Assembly: GCA_034406715.1 (NCBI GenBank)
Contig: CP137864.1
Coordinates: forward strand, 2,164,821 to 2,228,820
DNA from: Rhodotorula mucilaginosa
Lineage: Eukaryota > Basidiomycota > Microbotryomycetes > Sporidiobolales > Sporidiobolaceae
Direction: 5' to 3'
DNA length: 64,000 nucleotides
Part shown: positions 1 through 10,291 of the stretch, piece by piece
Layout of the letters: each line of letters opens with the position of its first letter
Position numbering within the stretch: position 1 is the stretch's first letter
Position numbers and translations under genes: made by a program
Notes under the pieces: generated by a model
Seen by the model: only the letters and a program-made list of their open reading frames with translations
Database searches by the model: none
Told to the model about the DNA's origin: nothing

Positions 1-101
1 CGATTCGATGTGCGGCCCCCGAGTGGTCGGCCAGCGAAAGTCGTCGTTGAGTTCGAAGGGCTCGTCCCGTCCCGCTGATTCCGCTCGAGTTGGTATTGAC
101 T

Positions 102-1206
102 CTAGTCCCAGACGGGTTTGCAGGCAAAGACGGTGTCGTTGCCCAGGACTTTGGTCGCGATCGGGACGAGGCGCGGGAGTCGTCGTCGATCCTGTGTTCG
201 GGCATAGTCGTCGTCAGTTGGTGTTTCTCGCCCACGGGAGCAAGATGGACTGGAAGGGGTTTCCCTCTCCGGACGACGTCGAGAAATGATTGTGCTCACC
301 TCGCCTGAGGCTGAGGAGGAGGAGCCCGGCGGGGGATAAGGGACCGACAACCCTTCGGGACCGATCAGGACGGGTGCGACCGTAACGACGACGAGGTCGA
401 CCAGTGGCACGATCCTCGCGGCTGTTGCTGCTGCTGATTCCGAGTCTGAGTCGGAGTCGGTTGTGGAAGTTGTGGTCGCGGAGAGGAACGAGGCGAGGAC
501 GGCGGCGCCGCCTTCGATCATGAGCGAGCGGCCGAACGATTCGGCAAGGAGGGGGTCCGGGTTCGGGTCGGCGTCCGAGTGCTGCAGGTTGTTGAAGAGC
601 GCAGGGAGCGAGATTCGATTCGAACCTGTCCGAGTTGGGGTTTGAGCACGAGTTATCCTGGCGGGCGGGAGGGGAGCTGGTGGTTTGCTCACCTGGTTCC
701 TTTGCGACTCGGACGAGTCTCGCTTCTCCTGAGCCCTTGGCGGCAGCAGCGAGTGCGGGATTCTTGTCGTGCCACTCTGGTTCAGGGCAGGTCGTGCAGA
801 TGACGGGCGGGTGACCGATTCGGGTGCGGGCGTTGTGAACGAGTTTGGCGTCGGCGGGAGTTTTCAACGCTGGATCGAGAATGACGGGCACTGGCTGGGC
901 ACTGAGCGGGAGGAGCGCAGGGATGCGAGCGGTGAGGGACGGGTTGTCGTTCAAGACGGTTCCGACGCCGACGAGGATCGAGTCGTTGAGCTCGCGGAGG
1001 CGGTGGGTCAGTTGCATGCTCGCTGGACCGCTCAGGGTGACTTGGGCATTGCGTGGTCCGCTGATCTTTGCGTCGAGCGATTGGGCCCATGTGAGCGTGA
1101 TGAACGGTTTCCCATGACGAGGAGGAGGAGGAGGATCGGAGGACTTGGGGGCAAAGAGGTGCGGAGGGTACAGGGACCGCACAAACTCGTCAATCTCCGA
1201 GTCCAT
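102..1206 (-). CDS. RIB7: 2,5-diamino-6-ribosylamino-pyrimidinone phosphate reductase (riboflavin biosynthesis)
   Basis: Three exons on the minus strand (1206-693, 625-300, 191-102) encode about 309 residues. The N-terminal part has the RibD C-terminal/RIB7 signature: ITLTWAQSLDAKISG at about residues 36-50, then SGPASMQLTHRLR and ILVGVGTVLNDNPSLTAR. The second exon carries SLMIEGGAAVLASFL, the conserved glycine-rich NADPH/substrate region, and the last exon gives the short C-terminal beta strands. In this family the enzyme reduces the ribosyl side chain to ribityl with NADPH, in the cytosol. Both introns (67 and 108 nt) keep the frame. Its start lies 142 bases from the divergent aldehyde dehydrogenase, so the two probably share a promoter region. 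The length is slightly above the usual 240-300 residues, mostly because of a low-complexity stretch. Confidence 0.9.
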
Positions 1207-1348
1207 CGTCTGTTCTCACCCTCCTATAGACTGCGAGCGCGGGACAACGTCAACGTCATCGGCCGATAAGCCAATCGCTCTCGGCCGGACCGACTCGTCC
1301 ACCTCTCTCACAACAGCCAGATCCACTTGAAGTACACGCAAGAGGGCC

Positions 1349-3761
1349 ATGACCGACTTCAACGACCAGGAGCTGTCTACGCTCTCTCCGATCGACGGCA
1401 GCATCGTCGCCAAGCGTGCCTACCCTCCTTCGCTCGCTCACCTCGACCAAATCGTCAACGACGCTCACGCCGCCCACCTCGCATGGCGCGCCCACTCTCT
1501 CGAGCACCGCAAGCACCTCGTCCACCGCGCAGTCGACCACCTCGCCTCGCGCGCCTTGGAACTCGCTCCCGAACTGACCTCCCAGATGGGTCGCCCCGCG
1601 CGGTACGCTCCCGCCGAGTTTGCCACCTTCAAGGACCGCGCCACGTGGTTGCTCGATCATGCAGACGACGCACTCAAGGACGAGCGCGTCGACGAGGGAC
1701 GGCCGGAGGGGTTCAAGCGCATCATTAGGAGGGCTCCCGTCGGCGTCTGCTTGCTCGTCGGAGCCTGGAACGTATGTTCTCCCTCTTTGACGACTGACTT
1801 GATTCAACCCCCGCTGAATCCTTGATCCTTTTTCGATTCAGTTCCCCTGTGCGTCCCCTTGAGCTTCTTTGCCGTCCGAATGCCAGCTTGAGCCCTCCCA
1901 GCCATCATCCTCTTTAAGAATCACGTCCCAAGAACTCGGCTGACCGCATTAAACACATCTACGGCCCCGAACGCTTAGACATGATCCAAGTCAACGCCCT
2001 CATCCCGGCCCTCGTCGCCGGCAACTCGGTCCTCCTGAAACCGTCGCCGCAGACTCCGCTCGTCGCCGAACGGATCCAGGAATCGTTCGAGGCCGCCGGG
2101 ATCCCGCGCGGCTTGATCCAGGTGAGTGAGGGAGGGGTGGCCTTTTTTTCCTTGGGGTGCCACTTGGGGACAGAAGGAAGGGGGAGGAGGGTGGCTGCTC
2201 CTAGAGGCATTCTGTGCTACAGTCTCTCTCTCTCTCTTTCAAGCGCTGACTGGACCTTTGGACCCCGGGACCGGTTACCACGCCAACGCCGACACCGCCG
2301 CTGCCACAGACACTGCACCTCAACCCCTCGCAGATGGACCACCTCGTCGCGCACCCCCTCGTGCCCTTCGTCTCCTTCACCGGCTCGGTGCAGAACGGCA
2401 AACGCGTCGAAAAGACCGCCGCCCTCGCCGCTGCCGACGCGCAAGGTCCGGCGGTGTTCAAGTCGGTGGGGTTGGAATTGGGAGGGAAGGATGCTGCGTA
2501 TGTCAGAGAGGGTGAGTGTCGTGTCTTTTTGTCTTCTTTTTTCGTGCGAGGAGAGAGGAGAGGGCAGTCGCAACAACTCCGCTGGGATACGTCTGACCTC
2601 CTGATCTCCTACTTTCTTTTTCTGTCTCTCGATACTTGATCCATCATCTGAGAAGACTCGGACCCGGCTTATGCTGCCGAAAACATTGTCGACGGCGGTT
2701 CGTCTTTTCTCTCATACTCCCGGCTTTTTCTTTTGTGTTCTCCTCGACTGACTCATGTTTCCGCCGTGCCATTTGCAGCGATGTTCAACTCGGGCCAGAG
2801 TTGCTGCGGGATCGAACGCGTGTACGTGCACGAAGCGGTGTACGATCGCTTTGTCGAGGAAGTCGTCAAGGTCGTCAAGGTGCGTTCGCTCCGGAAATCC
2901 TGCTGATTCAGTCCCTTCCGACTCTGGTCGGGGATGGTAGCTGATGTGGATAGTTGACTGTGACCCACAGGGGTACAAGCTCGGAGACCCGCGCGAGCAG
3001 GAGACGACGCTCGGACCGGTGGTCAGCCTGCGCTCGGCGGCGACCATCCGTGAACACATCGCCGAAGCCGGTACGTCTTTGCGGTTGACGCCTCTCTCTC
3101 TCTCATTCCGCTTGGAGCTCTTGCGGTCGAAGAGTGGGAGCACGACCAAAGGCGCTGACATCTGAACCGATTGAACTGCGACTGCCCGCCCGCCCGCCCG
3201 CAGTCTCGAAAGGCGCCAAGGCGCTCATCCCCGAATCTGATTTCCCCGAGGCAAAGGAAGGGACGACGTATGTCGCGCCGCAGGTGTTGGTCAATGTCAC
3301 GCACGAGATGAAGGTCATGTCGGAAGAGACGTTTGGTCCCGTGTTTGGCATCATGAAGGTGCGTTTCCGGCCCTCTCTCTCTCTCTTTCTCTCTCTTGAT
3401 GCCGTTCCTTCCTACCTAGCAAACTTCGAACTGGTGACATGCCGAAATGCTCAACAATGTTTTCTAACACTGCACGCCCTACCCCACCCCACGGCAGGTC
3501 AAAGACGACGCCGAAGCGCTCGCGTTGATCAACGATTCGCGGTACGGCCTCACCTCGTCGATCTGGACCCGCTCCGAGGAAGCGTACCTGAACCTCGTCG
3601 ACGAGATCGAGACCGGGACGGTCTTCATGAACCGGTGCGACTACCTCGATCCGGCGTTGCCCTGGACGGGGTACAAGGAATCGGGCAGGGGGATCTCGTT
3701 GTCGAGGTATGGGTACGACGCGGTCACCAAGGCCAAGAGTTTGCATATCCGCCCGTTGTAG
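1349..3761 (+). CDS. NAD(P)-dependent aldehyde dehydrogenase
   Basis: Nine exons: 1349-1771, 1842-1848, 1979-2121, 2310-2511, 2656-2697, 2779-2879, 2971-3070, 3204-3358 and 3498-3761. They encode 478 residues, the normal size for the ALDH superfamily. Visible motifs are WNFPY (cofactor/active-site strand), KPSPQTP, FTGSVQNGK (NAD-binding turn), LELGGKD (with the general-base glutamate), NSGQSCC (catalytic cysteine) and SEETFGPVFG. The second exon is only 7 nt (TTCCCCT) and is needed to make WNFPYM; both flanking introns have CTGAC-type branch sites. Substrate cannot be told; the sequence looks closest to the betaine/benzaldehyde-type fungal ALDHs. The acceptor of exon 5 is a tandem GAG-AAG, which could add or drop one residue. 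Confidence 0.9.
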
Positions 3762-4402
3762 AATGAGGTCTCCTTTTCGGGGGTCGGGTCGGGGGCAAAT
3801 ATGGTCGTTTGAGCGATTGAGACCCAGTGGCCGACAAGCGGTTGAGACAAATTGCTGGATTCGCTGCTCTTTCTTTTCCGTCGTAAGCCGCTTCGGACGG
3901 TCTCGCGCATTGTAATCGCTCATTTGGTGCAGCCTGATGTACGAACTCCCATACCAGAGAGCCGTCGATAAGCTGGTGGCACCACGACCTGCGCATCCGA
4001 GTCCTGAAGCTCGGACAGACGATGTGCACTACGATCTTCATTTGTTTACCGGCCACCTCTTTACAGCGTCAAAATCTCCACCACCTGCGTCTATGGAATG
4101 TGGACGCGAACTGGCTACACTGGCTTACCTGTAGAGGCCGTCCCGCGTGCCGTTGAGCGTTTCCTCAGCCTTCTCAACTAGAATTTCGGCGTGCTGCGTC
4201 CTATGTAGAGGCCTTCAGGATCCCTAAATGCCCAGACGGATAGATTTTTGACCGAGCAAATCTATACGAGAGGGCACGCGGGAGCGAAACCCCGCTCAGG
4301 CCTCTTGCGGACGCGTCCACGGACGTCCCGACGACCCTGATTGTCGGTGCACTCACGCTTTTGTCACAGGCCATTGTACGCCTACAGGATACAGCGGTCG
4401 GT
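3762..4402. other. intergenic, no gene recognised
   Basis: This holds the 3' region of the aldehyde dehydrogenase and the promoter of the next gene. A 65-codon open frame at 3937-4134 has no family resemblance and no splice context, so I left it out. Confidence 0.5.
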
Positions 4403-5377
4403 ATGAGCGAGCGAGTGGATCCTTTCGCTGCGCGCGGGAACAACAGCATCGTGAGCAGGCTCCCTCCCCCCCGCTCGCCGAGCCTCGACGAAAGAGCCGA
4501 CCCTAACTAAGCTGGGTCCTTCCCTTCGCAACAGCCTCCCGGTATCCACGATTCGGACTTGGTGGCTGCGACGCCGCGTTCCGCCCGGACTGGTCCGACG
4601 AGCACGAGCGGTGGCGGTTTTGATGGGGGCACGCGCTCGGCGCCGCTGCTGAGCGCTGCGGGGACATTGACGGCTCGGACGGGGACGAGCGGCAAGAGCA
4701 TGAAGACGCCTTGGTACTTGACCTGGACGGGGATCGCTGGATTGGTGACGGCGTTGTTGCTCGCGGTGAGCGCGATGAGCTCCGAGATCGGGCTTTGACC
4801 TGAGCTGAACCCACCGCCCGCAGATCGGCCTCGGCGTGGGACTCGGTGTTGGACTGGGGACTCGAGATGATGGTGACCCCAAGTCGAATGCCGTGCAAGG
4901 AGGAGCCGCAGCCACGGGTGAGTCACAGGAAGTTGCTTCGAGAAACGATTCCGCCGGCGCGACGAGCTGACAGCTCGCCGCTCGCCCACAGCCATGTCGA
5001 CCGTGACTTCCCAGTCCATCTTCTCGTCGATCTTGATTGCGGATCCTTCGACGACCGTAATCCAGATCAGCGTCGACGACACAGCGGCCGCCGGCGGCCC
5101 CCCTTCGCTCGCGACCTTCACCTCCTACATCGGCGGCTCGACCGTCCTCGTCTCGGCTCCCATCGGAATCGCCACTCGAACGGCAAGCATCCCCGTCGTG
5201 ACCGTCTCGGAGACTTTGGCGCCGAGTACGAGAGTGCAGACGGTGTTTGCGACGACGTATGCGAGCACGCAGACGGTCACGGTGGCGTTGCCGGGAGGAG
5301 CGACCCGGACGACGACCGAGATCGTCACTGTCGAGCGGACGGTGACGGCCCAGCCGCTTGGAAGGGTCAAGCGGTGA
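4403..5377 (+). CDS. single-pass membrane protein with Ser/Thr/Val-rich tail, function unknown
   Basis: Four exons (4403-4450, 4535-4765, 4824-4917, 4992-5377) give 252 residues. The first 70 or so residues are polar and carry no signal peptide. One hydrophobic segment follows at about residues 75-102 (starting WYLTWTGIAGLV and running into a GLGVGLGVGLG glycine repeat split by an intron). The C-terminal 140 residues are rich in Thr, Ser and Val, as in O-glycosylated fungal surface domains, and end in RVKR. The layout resembles single-span wall sensors or Mid2-like proteins in general shape only; I see no cysteine-rich domain and do not recognise the family. All three introns preserve frame and have GTGAGC/GTGAGT donors. 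A plausible role at the cell surface is an inference from composition alone. Confidence 0.65.
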
Positions 5378-5824
5378 GCCGGTCCCGATTTGGACGGCTT
5401 CACTCGGACAGACAGGCGTCCAGAGACGGGGGAGGAGCGATTTTCTGTTCAGCCTCCATTGTCGGGCACCCGCCGCCCCGGTATACCCCTATCGCGCCTG
5501 GGAATAGAGCCGTAGTATGTATAAGCATCTCCGTAAACGTAATATCCTCAGCTCCGGAACCTTGTGCAAGCTGCTGTCGAGAGGTTCTGTTCCGGTGCAG
5601 ACGACGGTGGCGGCGAGACGAGAGCAACGTCAGCACTTCGAATCGCGGAAAGCAGCTGGCTAGGCCCAACTTACTTACGGTAGCAGCTCGCGCCTGACCG
5701 TCCAAGCAAGACTCTTACGCAAGAAAAAAATTCGCCGTGCAGACCAAACCCTCGTCGTCCTTTCGCTCGCCTTTCTTCCCCCCCTTCTCTCACCATCTCC
5801 CGGACTGAGCCCACCAGCCAGCCG
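5378..5824. other. intergenic, no gene recognised
   Basis: A 447-base gap between two + strand genes. It includes a pyrimidine-rich leader (5756-5815) just before the next start codon. Nothing else stands out. Confidence 0.5.
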
Positions 5825-6597
5825 ATGCTTTCGCTGGCTCGTTCGGCACTACAGCGTACCGCCCAGCTCGCCCGTCCTTCTGCCCTCGCCGCGTTCCGCT
5901 TCCCCACATCTGCTACGATGTCAACAACCGCGGCTGCTCAAGGCAAGCACAACCCGTGGGCGCAGGCGCTGCCGAGACCAGCAGAGGAACTCAACACCTA
6001 CCTCGCCAACTTGCCCGACTTTACCCACGACTCGAAGAGGTGCGGATGGCGCGATTTCGGACCTGCTTCACTCTCCATGACTTGTTGCACGCACTCGTCA
6101 TGCGAGACTGATGGGACCCGGAGATGCCCCGCACAGGATGAGCATCCGACCAAAGCACCTCGAACACGCCGCCGAGGGCTTCAAACTCGGCTGGATCGGT
6201 ACGACCCTTTCCTCCTCTCGATCCAAGCCGACTTCAGCTCGTCCTGACCTTGCCCGAAACAGTCAAAGCCGGAGCGACCTTTGCCGACGACTCTCGTACC
6301 CAGATGACGGGCTCGTGGTTCCTGCTGCGGGAAGAGTCGCTCGAAAAGGCGCGGGAACGGTTGTCGCAGGACGTTTACGCGACGGACGGCGCGTGGGACA
6401 TGAGCAAGGTGGGCTTCGGCAAGCACATCCCCCTTCCCTCACTCCAGGAAGCCCTTGTCGCCCGCGTCCGGGTGTCAAGGCCGGCTGGATGCTGCGCGTG
6501 GGATACGACGAAGCTGCCGCCCCGATTTTGTCCCTCTTTGTCGCTGACCTGCGCGAGGAGCGTCTTTACACCGGACAGGCAGCCATTACGCCTGTAG
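5825..6597 (+). CDS. YCII-domain protein, possibly mitochondrial
   Basis: Exons 5825-6039, 6137-6198 and 6263-6597 give about 203 residues. The first 45 residues are rich in Arg, Ala and Ser with no acidic residue (MLSLARSALQRTAQLARP...), which looks like a mitochondrial targeting sequence. An internal Met at 5918 could give a cytosolic form. The core matches the YCII fold: NLPDFTHDSKR, SIRPKHLEHA, TGSWFLL, and VYATDGAWDMSK. YCII proteins are small alpha/beta proteins with a conserved His-Asp pair, and few have known reactions. The 3' end is uncertain. After WDMSK the frame runs on to 6597 without splicing, but a short 45-nt intron (6409-6453) would give a different tail of about 33 residues. 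That intron would be shorter than any other seen here. Confidence 0.65.
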
Positions 6598-8283
6598 CCA
6601 TCGCCAAGCACTAGACAACGCATTCTGCTCCGCGCGCTCCACTGTTCCCCCGGATGCTCGATCGGTTCACACTTCTGCTGTCGTTGTGCGGAAAGAAGGC
6701 GCAAGGCGACTGCCCTCGACTTCTTTTCCCTTCTAGCCAGCGACCGATACGCTTCATCATCAATGGGGCCTGGCTTTGGCCACCTGTGCAACCGTCTCCG
6801 AGTGCGCGGGCAACGGATGGCCCGCTACCAGTCCATTTCGTCGCTTGTCCGTTTGGATTCCTTTTCCCCTTCTTCCCGCTTTCGACGCCGAGTTCCGTGC
6901 TTCACAGACATGGCATACAGTACTCTCCCGCTGCACTACACCTGACGAGTGCAGGCGGTCGGCAGAAACCGGCTACGTCGACGCTCATCCCCGAACATGA
7001 CGTCTCGGCTATTGCACTTTTCGATCACTTGACGGCCTGTCGGTCTTCCTTGTGACCATGACAAAGCCCGCACCGACCCCGAAAACGAATCACAAGAGGC
7101 GCAAGTAACGAAAACCCGTACGCGTACCACTTGTGTGTACCGAGGATACTCTCCCGTCGAGCGTGATCGACTGCGGGCTGCTGAAGACGAACAGCTGACA
7201 CGCACGACAAACTCCTCTATCGGATCCGTTCTACACAGGCGTGACCCTCCGCTTTACTGACTATATATGGGGCGTCTACTTGATCTCTTAGGCCATATGT
7301 AGGTGAGACTGGAGAAGAAAAAGATCGGCGCCGCCGTGGTCGTTTTCTTGGAAGGGCTCACTTTACTGAGTTCCCCTGGACCGGGACGGTGACCGGGGAA
7401 GAAACAGGAAAGCGGGATCTTGCTCTGCTACGCAATCGCGATCGCCGCCCTGCATAGCGCGGTGGATGTTGACGTGACGCCCGGCATGCGCGTCGGGCGG
7501 GCCATGCATGCGCGTATCTCCGCGGACGCACTGCATTTCGGCACGAGAAGGCGGGTTTAGCGAATCCGATACAAAGAGTCGTAGCAAGCTGTGATACATA
7601 CAGTCGCTCAGGGCGATCCGCGGCGCCTACGTAGCATCAGGCGTTTCAGCCGAGCGGGCGCAATTTGTCACTTTTTTTTTGCCGGGCGGGGTTTCGCTCC
7701 TTCGAGTTCGTCAGACTAACTTAGAGGCTACGCGTCGCTTGCGCCGGTAGTCGATACATTACTCTGCTCGACGTTGCGCGTAGGGCCGGCGCTTACCAAC
7801 AGCACAGCGCGGCGTTGATCAGCAGCCAGCAGTAGCCCAGCGACGTTTTCCGCATTCACTCACCTTCGACTCACTCACTACGCCGCACCGGAGGAGGACA
7901 GACGCGATGCCCGCTCCCGTGCAAATATCCCGACGAGAGTCGGCGTTCAGCCCAGAGTGAGTCTCCTCTTCCGTCTGGCCACGGCCTTGTCGCTCTCCAT
8001 CAGGGTACCCGAATCGGGGAGGTGAGGCGACCGTCGCAGCACCTCCCGCGCATGCGTACCGAGCAGCTCTACACATTGCGGAACGCTCAAACGTGCACCC
8101 TGGTCTGATCCGACGGGCGCTCGAGGCCGAGGTGGCAGCCGCGCCACTCTCGATCACCGCGGCAGCCACTTCGGAGTTGCGCGCCGAACAGCGAACCCTG
8201 CGCGACTGCACCGCGCAGGTAGAAGACTGTGTACATGGACCTGAGGAGCTGATCCGGAGAGTTGCCGCACCCGCAGTCAACCC
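6598..8283. other. long intergenic region, probable long leader of the SFP1-like gene
   Basis: About 1.7 kb without a recognisable gene. It has a TATA-like CTATATATGGGG near 7260 and a T-run near 7672. An in-phase candidate 5' exon of the following gene lies at 7907-7956 (donor GTGAGT at 7957, acceptor ending at 8276). No tRNA-like A/B boxes were found by eye. Long upstream regions are common for growth regulators, but no function can be assigned. Confidence 0.45.
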
Positions 8284-10291
8284 ATGTCGCCGCTCCTGCA
8301 CCCCGCCCTGTCGACCTCGCTGTCCAAGTCATTCGGACTCAACTCGCCCTTCTCGCTCGCCGCCATGTCGACCTCTCTCAAGGACATGTCGTCGTCGCCC
8401 GGCTTCTCCAGCATGGGCATGTCCCTCGGCCGCTCGTTCGAGGAGCGACCAAAGATCGAGGCCCAGTTTTTCAAGAACTTTACCTGCTGCGGACTCGACT
8501 TGCACGACCTGCACGGCCTCCTCGAACACTTTGAAGAGTGCCACGTCGCGTACGATGACGACGACGACGAGGATGCCAGTCTCGAAGGGGACGACGTTGC
8601 CGCGCGGATGGACGACATGGACGCCGAGATCGAGAGCGAAGGGACCATTTCCGGACCGCCGAGTCCGAGGCTGATGGGTAACGGCCAGGTGCCCCGATTC
8701 GAGACAAAGAAATCCAATCTGTCGTCGGCGTTCGAGGCGCCAGACAGTCCGGCCTCGCCGGCGTTGCACCTCGACGGTGGCATGGAACTCGACATGGAGA
8801 TGGGCGACGACGACGATGACCACCACCACCACCACCACCACCATGGCCCGCATTCTTCCGCACCCACGTCCTCTGCCGGCTCTGCCTCGCAGCAGAGTGG
8901 CTCGGCCGCCGCGGCTTCCATCTCGGCGTTTGATCCGTTGCACGGCAGCGCGAGCAAGAAGCGCAGCTCGCCACCGGCCGCCGCTTTCCCTCCCAATCCT
9001 TCCGCGGGTGGCGTTCAACTGCCCCCGCTCGGCGGCGGTGGATCTCGTTCACGGAGCGCCTCGGCGCAAGCTACGGACAAACCGAACGACAAGGCGCGCG
9101 AAGAAGCCGAGGCGTTGTCGTACCTGAACCCGGCTGCAGTCAATTCGCCGATCGGCGGCGTCACCAATAATGCCCCCTTGCCGCCTTCGTTCCTGTTCAA
9201 CAGCTCGCCGAACAAAACCTCGCCTTCTTCCTCCAATCAGGCACAAGATCCGTCGCAGGCCTCGACGTCGGCCCACCACGATTTCGACTTTGACGATGGG
9301 ATCGAAGCTGTCCAGGAGACCGATTCGGAGGCGGAGGAGGAGGAGGAGAACAACGCTGTCGCCCACAACCTTGTCAATGGCGGCGAGAATAGCTTTGCGT
9401 TCGGTGGCGCAAACGCGACGACGACGACGCTCGGGGCCGGTCAAGCCTTGCCTTCTCTGCCTGCGCATCCGGACCATTCGGCGATCGCGACTCTCGGGTC
9501 GTCAAATTCCCTCGCGGCGGCACTGCAGCCCCTCGGCCAGCAAGGGGTCCACATCTCGCCGTCCTCCTCCGGGCGACCGTACACGCCGCCGAGCGAGAAG
9601 CCCTTCAAGTGCACCGTGCCCGGGTGCGACAAGTCGTACAAGCAGCAGAACGGACTCAAGTACCATCGCTTGCACGGTCACTGCGGGAGCGGGAGCGGAC
9701 TCGGAGGCGGTGCGGGCGTGCCGACGAGTCAGCAGGTCGCGCCGCCGGTGGCGACCGCGGTCGAGGTGTCGGGGGAGGTACCGAATAGTAGCAGCAGCGG
9801 AGGCGAGCGGTTCTCCGAGGGCAAGCCGTTCGTCTGTCATGTGGCGAGTTGCGGCAAGCGATACAAAAAGTATGTCTCTCTCGCGGAGCATTCCCTGATC
9901 TAGGTGGGGAATTAAGGCTGACCCTGGCCCGCCATTCGCGCTTTTGTCTCGCAGCATGAACGGCCTGCGATATCACTACCAGCATTCGGGCGCGCACGGC
10001 GCCCTCGGTCTGCAGATGCTCGCGCAGGGATGTCATCCACCGCCCCAATACCCGGCAGGGACTGCGCCGCCTCCTCAACCCACTCACAGCCACCATGGTA
10101 GCAACCCTACGGGCAGCAAGCGCGGGTTCGCGACGGGCAGTGGACTCCAGTTGGGCGGGCATCACCAGTTGCAGCAGTCGTTTACGGCGACGAGTTCGGC
10201 CAACTCGAGCAGGGCGAGTTCGCCCGCCGCGCCGTCGTATCGGGGCGGCGTCGACGCGTCGGGCCTTTCGGCGGCACTGTCGCGGTATTAA
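8284..10291 (+). CDS. SFP1: SFP1-like C2H2 zinc-finger transcription regulator
   Basis: Two exons (8284-9869, 9955-10291) encode 640 residues. The N-terminal region has FFKNFTCCGLDLHDLHGLL followed by EHFEECH, a conserved Cys/His segment of Sfp1-type proteins. Near the C-terminus are two C2H2 fingers, KPFKCTVPGCDKSYK-QNGLKYHRLHGH and KPFVCHVASCGKRYK-NMNGLRYHYQHSGAH; the second is split by the 85-nt intron inside its linker. Between them lie long disordered, acidic and Ser-rich tracts, including a run of five Asp followed by eight His at about 8806-8842. In yeast, Sfp1 controls ribosomal-protein and ribosome-biogenesis genes and cell size. An upstream exon at 7907-7956 would join in phase and add about 19 residues, so the true start may be there. 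The orthology is inferred from finger spacing and the N-terminal motif. Confidence 0.78.
8821..8842 (+). repeat. (CAC)n trinucleotide run encoding poly-histidine
   Basis: Seven perfect CAC units plus one base, preceded by GAC codons, encode the Asp-run/His-run segment in the SFP1-like protein. Confidence 0.9.

Noticed and set aside
601-640. GGTTCGAATCG on the minus strand, like a tRNA B box
   Set aside because: It is the start of RIB7 exon 2 and there is no matching A box or acceptor stem.
3937-4134. 65-codon open frame after the aldehyde dehydrogenase
   Set aside because: No family resemblance, no splice signals and an unusual amino-acid composition.
6654-7055. 133-codon open frame between the YCII and SFP1-like genes
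   Set aside because: Low-complexity translation with no recognisable domain; likely non-coding.
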